Shown here in pieces: positions 19,901 through 29,420 of a DNA stretch of 64,000 bases (position 1 is its first letter; the number at the start of each line of letters is the position of its first letter). Origin of the DNA: Cladorhizidae sp. MBARI D1340-BT2 (taxonomy: Eukaryota; Porifera; Demospongiae; Poecilosclerida; Cladorhizidae); assembly GCA_028752905.1 (NCBI GenBank), contig JAQNBH010000002.1, forward strand, positions 38,384,975-38,448,974, given 5' to 3'. Both the position numbers and the translations under genes were made by a program. Under the pieces are notes generated by a model. That model was not told the DNA's origin. It made no database searches and was given only the letters and a program-made list of their open reading frames with translations.

Positions 19901-21846
19901 GTGCATATCACCATTCGGTGGCACCAAGTGACGGGTGTGCCCAGGGGGACCTTCTCAATCACACCGAGGCGGATGTCCCTGTCCAGTCCCCTCTTCACCT
20001 CCTCCTGCCAGTGGATCGGTATCGGGATCGGGGTGTGGCAGGGTTTTGGGGTGGCTGTTGGGTCTATGTTGAGGGCGAGAGGTGGGCCAGACATCATCGG
20101 CAAAGTCTGGTGTTCGCAGATGTTGAAAGTGCTGGACGAATACATCTCGAGTAGGTACTTCTCCAACTTCTCTCGGTTCTCCTCCGTGGCGGGGTATGGC
20201 AGTGTGGTTGGCCGCTGTGGAGGTGGTGCCCTGTCTGGGCAATGGCACGGTCTGGCTGTGGCTGGTTTGAGCTCAGGCTGACTGCATTTGGGGGGCTCTG
20301 CAGGCAAACTGGGTTTGGTTGCTCCCTTGGCCTGCTTGTCCTGGATGGATGCGGTTGATTGGCCCCGTGGAAAGTCGTTCCGGATCAACCCCAGGTCGGT
20401 GCAGGTCGACAGGCTCAGGTACAGTTTGGTTGCTATAGGGCTGATGTATACCATCTGCCGTGTCTCCCTGCCCGACTGGGTCAGTCTGATCCTCGTCAGC
20501 GCCGCTCCGATGATGGGGAGTTGGTTGCCACTCGCCGATCTCATTGTGAGTGATGCCGGTATCAGGTCTCTCTTTTCCAGACCAAGGCTTCTCATGAGTC
20601 GGGGGCCAGCCAGACAGCTCTGGCATCCCGTATCCGCCAGTGCTGTTGCGGATTGGTTGGAGCCCTCCTTCCTGAGGGTATGGCCGTGTGCTCGGTAGTC
20701 GGCTCGGTTCGTGGTGATTGCGACCGTCAGGGTTGGCTGTGGTGGCGATCGGCGCTGGGTCCATGACCCAGATGTCTGATTCCATGTCTGGTGGTGCAGT
20801 GCGCCCTCTGTCATATCATGGACCGTTTCGTTTATTGAGTTCCCCAGCTCCATGGTCTGCCAGCACAGTTTTGAGAAGTGGTTGGGGCGGCCGCATGACT
20901 GGCATGTCTTGCCATATGCTGGGCACTGTGCCTTCCTGATGGCCGTCCTGGGTGAGGTGCCGTGCCCTTGTCGGCCGCAGAAGTTGCATGTCCCCTTGTC
21001 CGTGGTTTTGGGCGGGGTAGCTTGGGGTCTGTTGGTCAAGGGTATTGGTACGCTGTGGTTCTGTGGGCGCTGTTGCTGTTGCCGTTTGTTCCCGCTATTC
21101 ACCGCCTCCTCCCGGTCAGCCCCCTCGTCCAGGGCATTGGCGGATGGAGTTGTGGGTGCCCTCAGCGCAATGGCGGCCCGTTTCCCTGTGGCTTTCTTCT
21201 CGACAAAGCGCAGGGTCTGTTCGACGGTCATCCGTTTGGTGGCCTCCTCCATGAGGTCCTCTTGGATGTCGGGATCAGCCATGCCGATGCACAGCTGGTC
21301 CGACACCCTGCTCTCACTGTGGTCGACTGTGTGGCCGCAATTGGTGCACCGTTCGTGGAACTCGCACGTCTCTGCCACGCCCCTCAATCGCGATGCGAAG
21401 GACCTGAACGACTCGCCTCTGTCTTGCGTTGTGCGGGCGAATGCGAATGTGGCGACCATGTAATTGTCCTCTACCACAGCCATGGCTTTGATGGCTGCCA
21501 GGAGCTCGGCTTCCGGTCTCTCCTCAATGGGCGTTGGGCCCTTGGTGGTTCTGGTGAGGTCACGTCGCAGGTTCGGTTCCAGACACTCCAGTAGTTGGAT
21601 GCCTATGTCGGTTCCGGTGAGTTTGGATGCCCTGGAGTATGTCCTCCATCTGGCCTTGAAATACTGCCACCCTTCAGATGTCTCCCCCGCTGCAATCAGC
21701 GGGCGGTCGACGGGCTTTGGCTTCATTGAGCCAGCCTGGTTGTGGTCGATCTTGACATGGGCATCTAGCAGTGCTACTATCACGGCAGGGTCGGTTCCCT
21801 CCGGAATGGAGTAGGGGCAGTCGGCTTTGGGACATCTGACTGCCAT
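16984..21846 (-). CDS. Gag-Pol polyprotein of LTR retrotransposon (Ty3/gypsy)
   Basis: One 1620-residue frame encodes all retrotransposon functions. An N-terminal Cys2His2-like motif (C5, C10, H30, H35) precedes the capsid region. Zinc knuckles are at about 287-328, with CQSCGRPNHFSKLC intact and the first one stretched. Protease has DTG at 405-407. RT spans about 610-800 with D695 in IFDAWNGYHS and KCVDDALLW at 754-762, so the YxDD box is CVDD. RNase H has D905, E957 and D983, and closes with SDALSR. Integrase has H1170, H1173, C1203, C1206 and a DDE triad D1234, D1286, E1322 (D-x35-E). The C-terminus is proline-rich (about 1506-1600). Order is PR-RT-RH-IN, so this element is unlike the three IN-first elements here. 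No frameshift or internal stop separates Gag from Pol. The start is the first ATG after the leader. I do not assign a named clade. Confidence 0.95.
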   Translation of the reverse strand: MAVRCPKADCPYSIPEGTDPAVIVALLDAHVKIDHNQAGSMKPKPVDRPLIAAGETSEGWQYFKARWRTYSRASKLTGTDIGIQLLECLEPNLRRDLTRTTKGPTPIEERPEAELLAAIKAMAVVEDNYMVATFAFARTTQDRGESFRSFASRLRGVAETCEFHERCTNCGHTVDHSESRVSDQLCIGMADPDIQEDLMEEATKRMTVEQTLRFVEKKATGKRAAIALRAPTTPSANALDEGADREEAVNSGNKRQQQQRPQNHSVPIPLTNRPQATPPKTTDKGTCNFCGRQGHGTSPRTAIRKAQCPAYGKTCQSCGRPNHFSKLCWQTMELGNSINETVHDMTEGALHHQTWNQTSGSWTQRRSPPQPTLTVAITTNRADYRAHGHTLRKEGSNQSATALADTGCQSCLAGPRLMRSLGLEKRDLIPASLTMRSASGNQLPIIGAALTRIRLTQSGRETRQMVYISPIATKLYLSLSTCTDLGLIRNDFPRGQSTASIQDKQAKGATKPSLPAEPPKCSQPELKPATARPCHCPDRAPPPQRPTTLPYPATEENREKLEKYLLEMYSSSTFNICEHQTLPMMSGPPLALNIDPTATPKPCHTPIPIPIHWQEEVKRGLDRDIRLGVIEKVPLGTPVTWCHRMVICTKKNGSLRRTIDFQPLNKHATRETHHCPSPFHQARAIPRGTKKTIFDAWNGYHSVALREEDRHFTTFITPWGRYRYMTAPQGYIASGDAYTSRYDALVAHVMSKTKCVDDALLWSSDITEAFHQATEWLDICARNGITLNPAKFLFAKDKVEFAGFTVTPTEVRPADKFTAAIRDFPTPTSITDVRAWFGLVNQVSYSFAMTAAMLPFRELLKPSTPFEWTDKLSDALTTSKDHICSSIRAGVEIFDKGRPTCLATDWSKNGIGFWLTQKHCKCQSSDPFCCREGWRVTLVGSRFTHAAESRYAPVEGEALAVADALDRTRHFVLGCSDLVVAVDHKPLLRLFGDRCLEDIPNPRLRNLKERTLRYRFRMAYIPGTRNQTSDALSRHPSGPRSPVRLHLQDDVQSPSSNCHGGPSTPPNTVHCSTCTLQEGDGLPIALCSALSATPIGWEQLQIATTEDPTMQDLMAAIEEGPPSAKDLLPPSIQAYFNILGDLTIIDDVVCYGDRIVIPQSLRQQCLQALHAAHQGTSGMMARAASSMYWPGMTSDINTTRAHCTECNGNAPSQPHLPPTTPEVPDRPFGSICADYFHHAGSCYLVVVDRFSGWPIVAPATGGAAGLTAVLRETFASFGIPDTITTDGGPEFTAHLTAEFLTDWGVQHRLCSAYHPHSNNRAETAVKTMKRLITGNTGPGGTLKSSFFKALLTYRNAPSPDTKMSPAMCVLGRPTRDLLPILPHKLQVPQDDPSEKQRQAAMRKRQSLAHGRWTEHTGGLSPLRCGDRVHVQNQHGHHPGKWDHTGVVTEVLQYHQYTVRMDGNGRLTTRNRRHLRRNSTPQLSPDDALRTRLAGIPPRQNQPVATTPPPPPPPTPPTPPAPVTLPPPASRQPTTPGTPQAPPPAQHQAPNKLQFSPPPSQAGGRSYASIAGTPPTLQLPPPKPHDSPAIGPMAPWNRPPIQPPPLRRSTRIKVPVDRYGQ

Positions 21847-21945
21847 GTGGGGTGGGCGTTGAATGGAATCGCCTCAGAAACTAGCTTCCCTCCAGCCAGC
21901 TGCTCTGCTGGTGAGGTGTACTGAGCTAGCTACTCCAGCTAATCG

Positions 21946-21958
21946 GTTATTGCTATCA
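21946..21958 (-). promoter_or_regulatory. Primer-binding site complementary to own R region
   Basis: In element sense the 13 nt directly after the 5' LTR are TGATAGCAATAAC. Their exact complement, GTTATTGCTATCA, lies inside the LTR (element sense, plus-strand 22029-22041), just after a TCAGTT initiator-like site. No TGG at this position marks a tRNA-type site. Self-priming of minus-strand DNA from the transcript's 5' end, as established for Tf1, is inferred. Confidence 0.65.
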
Positions 21959-22170
21959 TAGAGAAGCGCTATGCGCCGTCATAGAACAAGATTGAACTGG
22001 ACCAATAATCAGTGTGCAAGTCATATGATGATAGCAATAACTGAGGCAAGGTAAGGGTCGTCAATTAGGTAAGATCGCTAAATGGAATATTGTGTGTGGA
22101 TGATATTACATATCTAACTAAAGGTCGCTAAATGGAATATTGTGTGTGGATGATACTACATATCTAACTA
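21959..22170 (-). repeat. 5' LTR of the intact element
   Basis: 212 bp, identical to the 3' LTR. In element sense, U3 holds the paired 46-bp repeats (22125-22170 and 22075-22120) and R-U5 would be about 84 nt if transcription starts at the TCAGTT near 22042. Confidence 0.93.
22039..22044 (-). promoter_or_regulatory. Putative initiator (TCAGTT) and transcript start
   Basis: TCAGTT in element sense matches the initiator consensus seen in many invertebrate retroelements. A start at its A would give an RNA beginning AGTTATTGCTATCA, whose nt 2-14 pair with the primer-binding position. No TATA box is evident. Confidence 0.45.
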
Positions 22171-22529
22171 GTAGTTCCTTCAAATTAGATCTCTAGTTTG
22201 ATTGCAGGCAGTGTGAACCATGTATGTTTAACTGGCGAAATATTTTCTATCTTACATAAGGTATTTACACCTGCAGAGATTTCTTTCATGTAAGTTTTCT
22301 TTCCTGCCTACAGTGATAATTATATTATGCAGGCATCTATGCTACAGTTACATAGTTATGTTACACAGAGATCTATACTCGTCATGCAATCAATGATATG
22401 TGATGCTATGCAGGCATCTATGCAACAGTTACATAGTTATGTTACACAGAGATCTACTCTCATGTACAGCTGCTCTGAATTCTCTTCATTGAAGAATTAG
22501 TTGCTCTAGGATTGATTTCTTTCCTGTAC
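22171..22529. repeat. Old ~123-bp repeat field, block 2
   Basis: Diverged units continue from the right edge of the intact element. A ~60-bp piece (CAGGCATCTATGCTACAG, GTTACACAGAGATCTA) is duplicated at about 22330 and 22410. Confidence 0.7.
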
Positions 22530-23318
22530 GTTTTGTTGCAGACATGGAGTGATAGAGTGATGTAACTTTTGTTGCAGACATGGAGTGATAGAGTGATGTA
22601 ACTTTTGTTGCAGACATGGAGTGATAGAGTGATGTAACTTTTGTTGCAGACATGGAGTGATAGAGTGATGTAACTTTTGTTGCAGACGTGGAGTGATAGA
22701 GTGATGTAACTTTTGTTGCAGACGTGGAGTGATAGAGTGATGTAACTTTTGTTGCAGACATGGAGTGATAGAGTGATGTAACCTTTGTTGCAGGCATGGA
22801 GTGATAGAGTGATGTAACTTTTGTTGCAGACGTGGAGTGATAGAGTGATGTAACTTTTGTTGCAGACGTGGAGTGATAGAGTGATGTAACTTTTGTTGCA
22901 GACATGGAGTGATAGAGTGATGTAACTTTTGTTGCAGACGTGGAGTGATAGAGTGATGTAACTTTTGTTGCAGACGTGGAGTGATAGAGTGATGTAACTT
23001 TTGTTGCAGACATGGAGTGATAGAGTGATGTAACTTTTGTTGCAGACATGGAGTGATAGAGTGATGTAACTTTTGTTGCAGACATGGAGTGATAGAGTGA
23101 TGTAACTTTTGTTGCAGACATGGAGTGATAGAGTGATGTAACTTTTGTTGCAGACATGGAGTGATAGAGTGATGTAACCTTTGTTGCAGACATGGAGTGA
23201 TAGAGTGATGTAACTTTTGTTGCAGACATGGAGTGATAGAGTGATGTAACTTTTGTTGCAGACATGGAGTGATATAGTGATGTAACTTTTGTTGCAGACA
23301 TGGAGTGATAGAGTGATG
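22530..23318. repeat. 36-bp satellite, about 22 near-identical copies
   Basis: Perfectly phased 36-bp units (TTTTGTTGCAGACATGG, AGTGATAGAGTGATGTAAC) with only a few single-base variants (ACGTGG/ACATGG, CTTTTG/CCTTTG). The unit equals the TTTTGTTGCAGGCATAG-AGTGATATAGTGATG part of the surrounding ~123-bp repeat, so it is a local expansion of one segment. The minus-strand open frames of about 270-311 codons exist because 36 is a multiple of three. Confidence 0.97.
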
Positions 23319-24080
23319 CAACACTGGCATCTATGCATCTGGAATACCCTTTTCTCTTGATAAGAAATAGCTTGAAGAATGATTTTTCTTGTCAATATTT
23401 ACAAAATTACATAGTGATGCTACACAGGCAAGCTTACCTAGAACTCTATTCTTGCTTGATAAACTAATTATTCCAGCATAGATATCTTTGTAGTAGGTTT
23501 AATTTCTGTAGACAGAAGCATAGTGATGTTATACAGGCATCTGTTCTACTTGGATTTTCTCTCTTGAGAAAATATTTGCTCCAGGATAGTTTCTTTGCTG
23601 TAAATTTTGTTGCTATTATACAGTATGTACACAGGAATCTATAGGCTTAGTTCTGAATTCTCACTTGCTTGGGAAAGTTGGTAATGCAGTACTGATTTCT
23701 TGGCTTTATGTTTATTTTCAGGAACGTAAAGATAAAATGATGGCATTTATACCTGCCTGAAATAGCTGTGAATTCTTTCTCATTTGATAAAGTAGTTGCT
23801 TGAGGATATATTTTTTTGGCTGACAATTTTGTTAGCGACATAGAGTAAACATTGTGTTACAACTCAAGCTTATAATGAAATTGCTCTGAAATCTTTCATC
23901 TTGAGAAACTAATTGCTCTAAGATAAATATCTCTGCTGTAATTTTTTTTAGCAGGCCTACATTGAGTTAGTAATACTAGACACGTATTTATACTCACCTG
24001 GTATATATTCCTCTGAATTTTTTTTATTTACGAAAGTCATTGCTGTCGAATTGATTTCTTCGCTAAAACTGTTTGCTGGC
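23319..24080. repeat. Old ~123-bp repeat field, block 3
   Basis: Diverged units continue (GGCATCTATGCATCTGGAAT, TTTTGTTGCTATTATACAG). They end at 24080 in CTGGC, the left target duplication of a solo LTR. Confidence 0.72.
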
Positions 24081-24502
24081 TGTTAGGCCTGCTCTAGCTC
24101 GCAAGGTGAGGGCACTGCTTAACACACTATTGTCATCTCTAACTCACGCAAGCATAATAATAATGTTTGGAAGATTATTAAATTCAAATACCATTACAAA
24201 CATCAGACACGAACTAGAACACCTTTCTGTCACTGAAGGGAGAGCTGGCCTTAAATAGCCTGGCTCCCCAATCTCCATTCCTTATAAGTACATTTATCTA
24301 TCACTTGGCTGGACCAATAGGAATCAGCCAAGTATGAGTGTGTGCATTTGTGAGTATGAACAGATCGAGTCTAGTAACATTACCATATAAGGTGATCCAC
24401 GATATTAGACTATATTAACAGTTTAAGAGTAGTTCTGCAGGTTGAGTCCTGTTGTATATAGAGTGTTAATTAGCACTGCTAAAGTTCTTGTTAGTGTTAA
24501 CA
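24081..24502 (-). mobile_element. Solo LTR (422 bp), probably minus orientation
   Basis: The block starts TGTTAGGCC and ends GTGTTAACA, flanked on both sides by CTGGC (24076-24080 and 24503-24507). Removing it and one CTGGC restores TTTGCTGGCATAG, which fits the ~123-bp repeat (TTGTTGCAGGCATAG). Read on the minus strand it begins TGTTA-ACAC-TAACA, a small hairpin like the LTRs at 10960 and 57278, and has CTATTTAAGG about 245 nt in and CCTATTGGTCC upstream of it, as in those LTRs. It is probably a solo LTR of the same broad family. No internal coding sequence remains. Confidence 0.8.
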
Positions 24503-24507
24503 CTGGC

Positions 24508-26480
24508 ATAGATCAAAACTCGAGAATTCTCATTTGATTACCATCATCGATCTTTCAATCCTTATCATGGCCATTAGTGGAACTAACCCAATAAAGCTAG
24601 GTGCACAACTCCAGAGTAGTTGTACATCTAAGCAATTGTTCATGGATAGATTTCTTTGCTGTCGTTTTGTTTCAGTAAAAGCATAAAGCTACACAGGTAA
24701 GTATGCTTACCTGGATGTTCTCTGGATTCATTTTATGTTGAGAAGTAGTGCATACAGTTTAGATTTCTTTGGTGTAAATTATTTTCATATAAATACAGTG
24801 AGTGACATAATGAGGATACACAGGCATGTGTGCTCACCTAGATGTGCTTTGAATTCATTGTCTCTTGAGAAGTATATAGTTTCAGTTAAGATTTTTTTGC
24901 TGAAATATTGTTTCATACATATAGATTAATTTAGTAAGGTTGCACAGACAAGTAGGTTTACCTTGTTATGCTCCGAATTCCTTTTCTCTAGAGAAGTAGT
25001 TGCCCAGGTTTAGATTTCTTTGCTGTAATTTTATTTCATATTAATTTTAGAGTGACATAGTGAGGCTGCATAGGCACATATGTCTACTACCTATATAGAT
25101 ATGCTGAATTATTTCTCTACCGTGCTGCTCCAGTGTAGATTTTGTTTTACTGTAAGTTTTGTTACACGCATAGAGAGATAGTGATGATACACAGGAATAT
25201 ATTACCTAGATATGCTCTGAATTCATACTCACTTTAGAAACTAGTGCTGTAGGATAGAGTCCTTTCTTCAAGTTTTGTTTCAGGTATACAATTGGTGCTA
25301 CACAGGCATATTACCTGGAATTGTTCTAGATTTTTTGTTCTTGAAAATGTAGTTGCTCCAGGAGAGATGTATTTGTGTAAGTTTTGTATCATTCATAATG
25401 TGAGAGAGTGATGCTACTCAGGCATCTATACTTACCAGGAATTGCTATAAATATTTTCTCTCTTGAAAAAGTAGTTGTTCCACATGAAGAGAAAGAGACA
25501 AAGTTATATTATTATATACCTTGACAATACTTCGGATGCATGCGTACATCATGATACATGTCTGTTAGAATGCAGGGATGGGCATGGCAAGAGGGAGGTG
25601 AGGTAGAAATGCAATTATATTTTAAAGAAAAGAATTAAGATAGATAAGTTAGATAGTTATGGTTTAGTTACAATTACATTGATATGTTAAACTGCATCTA
25701 TGCTCACTTGGAGTTGCTCTATATTCACTCTTCCTTGAGAAAGTAGTTGCTGGAGGATTAATTTATTTGCAGTAAGTTTTGTTGCAGGTAGCTATACAGT
25801 GACAGTTCTTTTGACATGAAATTGCACTATATTTCTTTGCTCTCAAAAAAAACTAGCTGCTCAGGCATAGATATAGAGTGTACTTGCTTTAGGATAGATT
25901 TCTCTGCGGTAATTTTAGTTTCAAGACTAGATTGACATATTCATTCTACAGAGGCATCTATACTTATATAGCTGGAATTGACCTGAACTCCTTAACTCTG
26001 GAGAAGGTACATAGTTGTTCTACAATAAGTTATTTTGTTGGAATTGTGATGCAGACATAGTGCAACAGAGTTATGTTACACTATATATCATCTTTGCCAT
26101 AATTACTCTAAATTATTGTGCTCTTGACTTGTTCCAGGATGAATTATTTTACTGTAAAGTATTTGCATGATAGAGTGAACTATTTATATTTAGCTAACTG
26201 GGATAGCACTTATTTCCTTCACTCTTAAAAAATTACAAGCTCTAGGATAGATTTCTTTCCTATTTTTGGTTTCAGGCTTAGTGACAGAGTGATGCTGCAC
26301 AAACATCTCTGCTTGCCTGGAATTTTCCCAACTGATTTCTTTCTCTCATGAACAATTAGTTGCTTTAGGATAGATAATCTTGCTCTGATTATGCAGAATG
26401 CTATGCTCAACTGGAATTGCTCCAAATATTTTGGTTCATGAAAAAGTAGTTACTCAAGATATGCAAGTTTCATGCAGCAT
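24508..26480. repeat. Old ~123-bp repeat field, block 4
   Basis: About 14 diverged units (GATTTCTTTGCTGTAA, CACAGGCATGTGTGCTCACC, GAATTCATTGTCTCTTGAG). The stretch 25485-25680 does not fit the unit and may be a small insertion. No genes seen. Confidence 0.72.
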
Positions 26481-28072
26481 TAAGAGAATTCAACTTTATG
26501 CAAAGTAAATTTCAGGATATTTTTCGGAACACATGTATGCAAGTAATTATATGGAGTACATTAAGCTAGGCCAAACCAGCTTATAAACTGTAAAATTGTC
26601 AGATAAACTAAGCTTAGCAAACTTTAGAAATGATAGACAGATTACCTTGTTCTGCGTGTCTAATGAACTGACAGTAGAGCTACCACAGAAGGTCTCTTCT
26701 AAAGCAGTCCTGCACCGCAGAATGGTGCGTAGTGAAATGTTGTAGTCCTAGCTTAGTCTATAGCAGACACTGAAGCTAGTCTACAGTTGCTTCTAGGGTC
26801 AGCTGTATCAGCTCCTCTATTCGTTCGAGGCTTGCATTAGTATCGAGGGCCTTTCGCTGAAGAATGACATTATGAATGGTCAAGAAGCGAGAGGCTACCA
26901 AACGAACTAGCAGGAGCATGAAGCTGTACTTGAAGCACGAGGCTGGAGAATGACCGCGTGAACAAGGGCGAGATAATTAACTGCGAACGAGTTTGAAATG
27001 CGAAGAAGAAAAAATTCCTCGCCGTTGGAATGGACTTGTTAAAAACAGTGTTGGAACGACGTTGAAAATAGCGCCAACGGAATATTAACGCAATGGAACC
27101 AGAACTTATTTTTGGCTCCTACTATAGCTCTTGTTTTTCACCTCAACAGAGCTGATATAAATGTGCTTAGCTATTGCTTGCTCATCTCAACAGAGCTGAT
27201 ATAAATGTGCATGGTCTGATAAACTTAAGAGTGAACACTTTTCAGAACTGCTAAGGATGCAGCATATGCAGCATTAAGGTACCCAAAAAACAAAACAAAA
27301 AACACAATCTCTCTCTGCTTCAGAATTTTTATTTGAAATCTTGTATGATGTGTACCTATACACAGACCTACCTTCTGGTGCTGTGCCAACTTCCCAGCTA
27401 CAACTGATTCTGACTTAGTGAACATTTAAGATTTCATGAGGACGGTCATATTTGGAGACTGTTTACTTTGGGATTTCACAACTTACCACAGGGAAAATTA
27501 CAAAGTATGAAACACAATAATAAATTGAGTTTTTTTAAAATGGTGTGATCATGGATTTTAAAAATTAAAAAATTCTATTACAATTTCTTGGTAGCATTTT
27601 CATTGTTTTTTTTGTACCTGTTGACATCATACTTGCTTTAAAAAAACACAGAGAATGTCATCTTGTAGCTCTCGTTGAGAGGAAACAGAATCTATATAAT
27701 TTTGTCTGATTACTCCAAATATGAAGTAGGGAGAACCGTCCTTGGCCCCCAAAAAACAACTTTTTCGGGTCAGGCATTTTAAGGACTAGTATAGTATTTC
27801 AATGGTTGAACTGACCATACCATTAAAAAAAAAAGGTGTCCCAGGCCTCTTCCTAGGGGGATGACCAGAATTACTGGTTTGCTTCCCTTGTCGGTCTCCA
27901 CGGCCATTGAAACTCACTATTACGTGAAGCGTCTTCTTCGCATTTCTTTCTCATGAATTCAAATCTTTGAACAGAGAAGGGAGTATTAAAGTTAGTAAAG
28001 TCCAGAATGGAGCATCCAAATCTTCTCCAATTTGGAAGGCAGCATCTTGCATGTACTGTCAACAACAACCCA

Positions 28073-28107
<35 letters not shown>

Positions 28108-28404
28108 GTAGTGGTATATACCCCTTCAAAGAAGTACTGCTTTAGCAACTGTTTCATGTGGTGTAAATCTAGGTCAGAATAAATAAATAAATGAAACATT
28201 AAATAACTGGCAAAATTTATTCTCAGATGCCAATCTTCTGCAAACTTTGCTAGTGACATCTGCTTTATCTTGCAATGCCTCATGTTTTTTTAAAACATGT
28301 CTTTTCTGTTGTTTTAAATCTTCCTCTTCTTCAAATATTTCATGCTGGCATGGTTGGAGATAGAAGTCTAGGTCATTTTAAAATATGTAGTGGTCTTGCT
28401 GCTG
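26481..28404. other. Unassigned DNA with short repeats
   Basis: A brief match to the start of the AT-rich cassette part (26485-26550) is followed by sequence I cannot assign. CTCAACAGAGCTGATATAAA occurs twice at about 27143 and 27187. A segment at 27990-28070 (GTCCAGAATGGAGCATCC, CAGCATCTT) matches 3085-3165. Minus-strand open frames of about 65-70 codons show no domain. No gene is supported. Confidence 0.5.
28075..28103. repeat. (TA)n microsatellite
   Basis: About 14 uninterrupted TA dinucleotides. Confidence 0.9.
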
Positions 28405-28665
28405 ATGCATGCATGTTACAGACAGCTCTATGAGGATTAGGCATGCATGTTTCAGAGAGCACTAGGAGGATTAGGCATGCATGTTTCAGGCAGAACTAGG
28501 AGGATTAGGCATGCATGTTTCAGAGAGCACTAGGAGGAATAGGCATAGATGTTTCAGACAGCTATATGATGCATGTTTCAGAGAGCACTAGGAGGATTAG
28601 GCATGCATGTTTCAGGCAATATTAGGAGGATTAGGCATGCATGTTTCAGAGAGCACTATGAGGAT
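28405..28665. repeat. 34-bp satellite, second (diverged) array
   Basis: About seven units (GGCATGCATGTTTCAGAG, AGCACTAGGAGGATTA) of the family at 13086-14815, with CAGAGAGCAC in place of CATGGAGAAC. It again sits directly before the AT-rich cassette part. Confidence 0.85.
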
Positions 28666-29420
28666 TTTCACTAGAAGTTAAGTAAATTTTAGATTTTTAT
28701 AGGAACATATATATACATGCATGTAATTAAAGCGGGTGCATGTAATTATATGGAAACATTATAAAAAATATGCATGAAATAATTACATGGATATGTGAAA
28801 TGTGAAAAGTGAAAATAATGGAGTGAATGTAGTTATAGGCACAAATCTAATTATAGGTTGTTATAAGACGTGATGAATGTAATTATAGAGACATGTCATT
28901 TAGAAAATGTAAGAAGAATACATGATTACATCTATGAACTAGTAGTTAAGACATTATAATTATGCATTATACCGAGTAGAGTAAATGTATGTATGTTAGG
29001 GGAGCATGTGTGTATATAGGGCATATAAAATAGACACATAAGTAATTATAAGCAACATTCATTTATGTACTCACATGTATAAATATTGGGTACACGCATG
29101 TGATGCACAAAAGGTTTGTAAGTTAGAACATTTTAAATCCATATATAATATATTTTATATATAGAATATAAAGGGCGTTCCTCTAAACATCCAGCACCTT
29201 TTTCATGACAGACCTCGAAGGCTGACAGCAGCCAGAGTGAGAGATACTTTACCAATTAGCCACATCAATGGAGTGCTTTCCTGGAGTAATTGTACCATGT
29301 CATTGTAAAACTCAATGTCCAAGGCTGTAACTTTGCCCTTTGCTACTCTGTGTATAATAGTAGAGTGCTTGGTAAGCTCACATTTGGGTTAGGTAATAAA
29401 AGCTCCACCAGCATCAAACT
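28666..29420. repeat. Dispersed cassette, copy 3 (truncated)
   Basis: AT-rich part (28666-29090) followed by ACCTCGAAGGCTGACAG, TAATAGTAGAGTGCTT and TAATAAAAGCTCCACCA, in the same order as copies 1 and 2. It ends near 29420, where a 39-bp satellite replaces the rest. Confidence 0.72.

Larger units (their letters stand above)
16718..22170 (-). mobile_element. Intact, very young LTR retrotransposon (minus strand)
   Basis: Two 212-bp LTRs (16718-16929, 21959-22170), identical wherever I compared them, flank one uninterrupted 1620-codon Gag-Pol frame. The element is flanked by GTAGT at 16713-16717 and 22171-22175, a 5-bp target duplication inside a unit of the ~123-bp repeat. LTR ends are TAG...CTA rather than TG...CA. 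A purine tract (TTGGGGGGAGA on the minus strand) adjoins the 3' LTR. The coding DNA is markedly GC-richer than everything around it. Identical LTRs and an unbroken frame indicate a very recent, possibly still mobile, insertion. Confidence 0.95.

Noticed and set aside
17012..21814. Many plus-strand and alternate-frame open frames of 60-210 codons
   Set aside because: Shadows of the GC-rich Gag-Pol frame on the minus strand.
22530..23318. CRISPR-like regular repeats (also at 42425 and 43266)
   Set aside because: Repeats are contiguous with no unique spacers, no cas genes are near, and the genome is eukaryotic.
22460..23395. 311-codon minus-strand frame with a YITLSLHVCNKS repeat
   Set aside because: Product of the stop-free 36-bp unit; two other frames on the same strand are equally open.
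27225..28283. Short minus-strand frames of 65-74 codons
   Set aside because: No recognisable domain, one includes the (TA)n repeat, and one overlaps a dispersed repeat segment.
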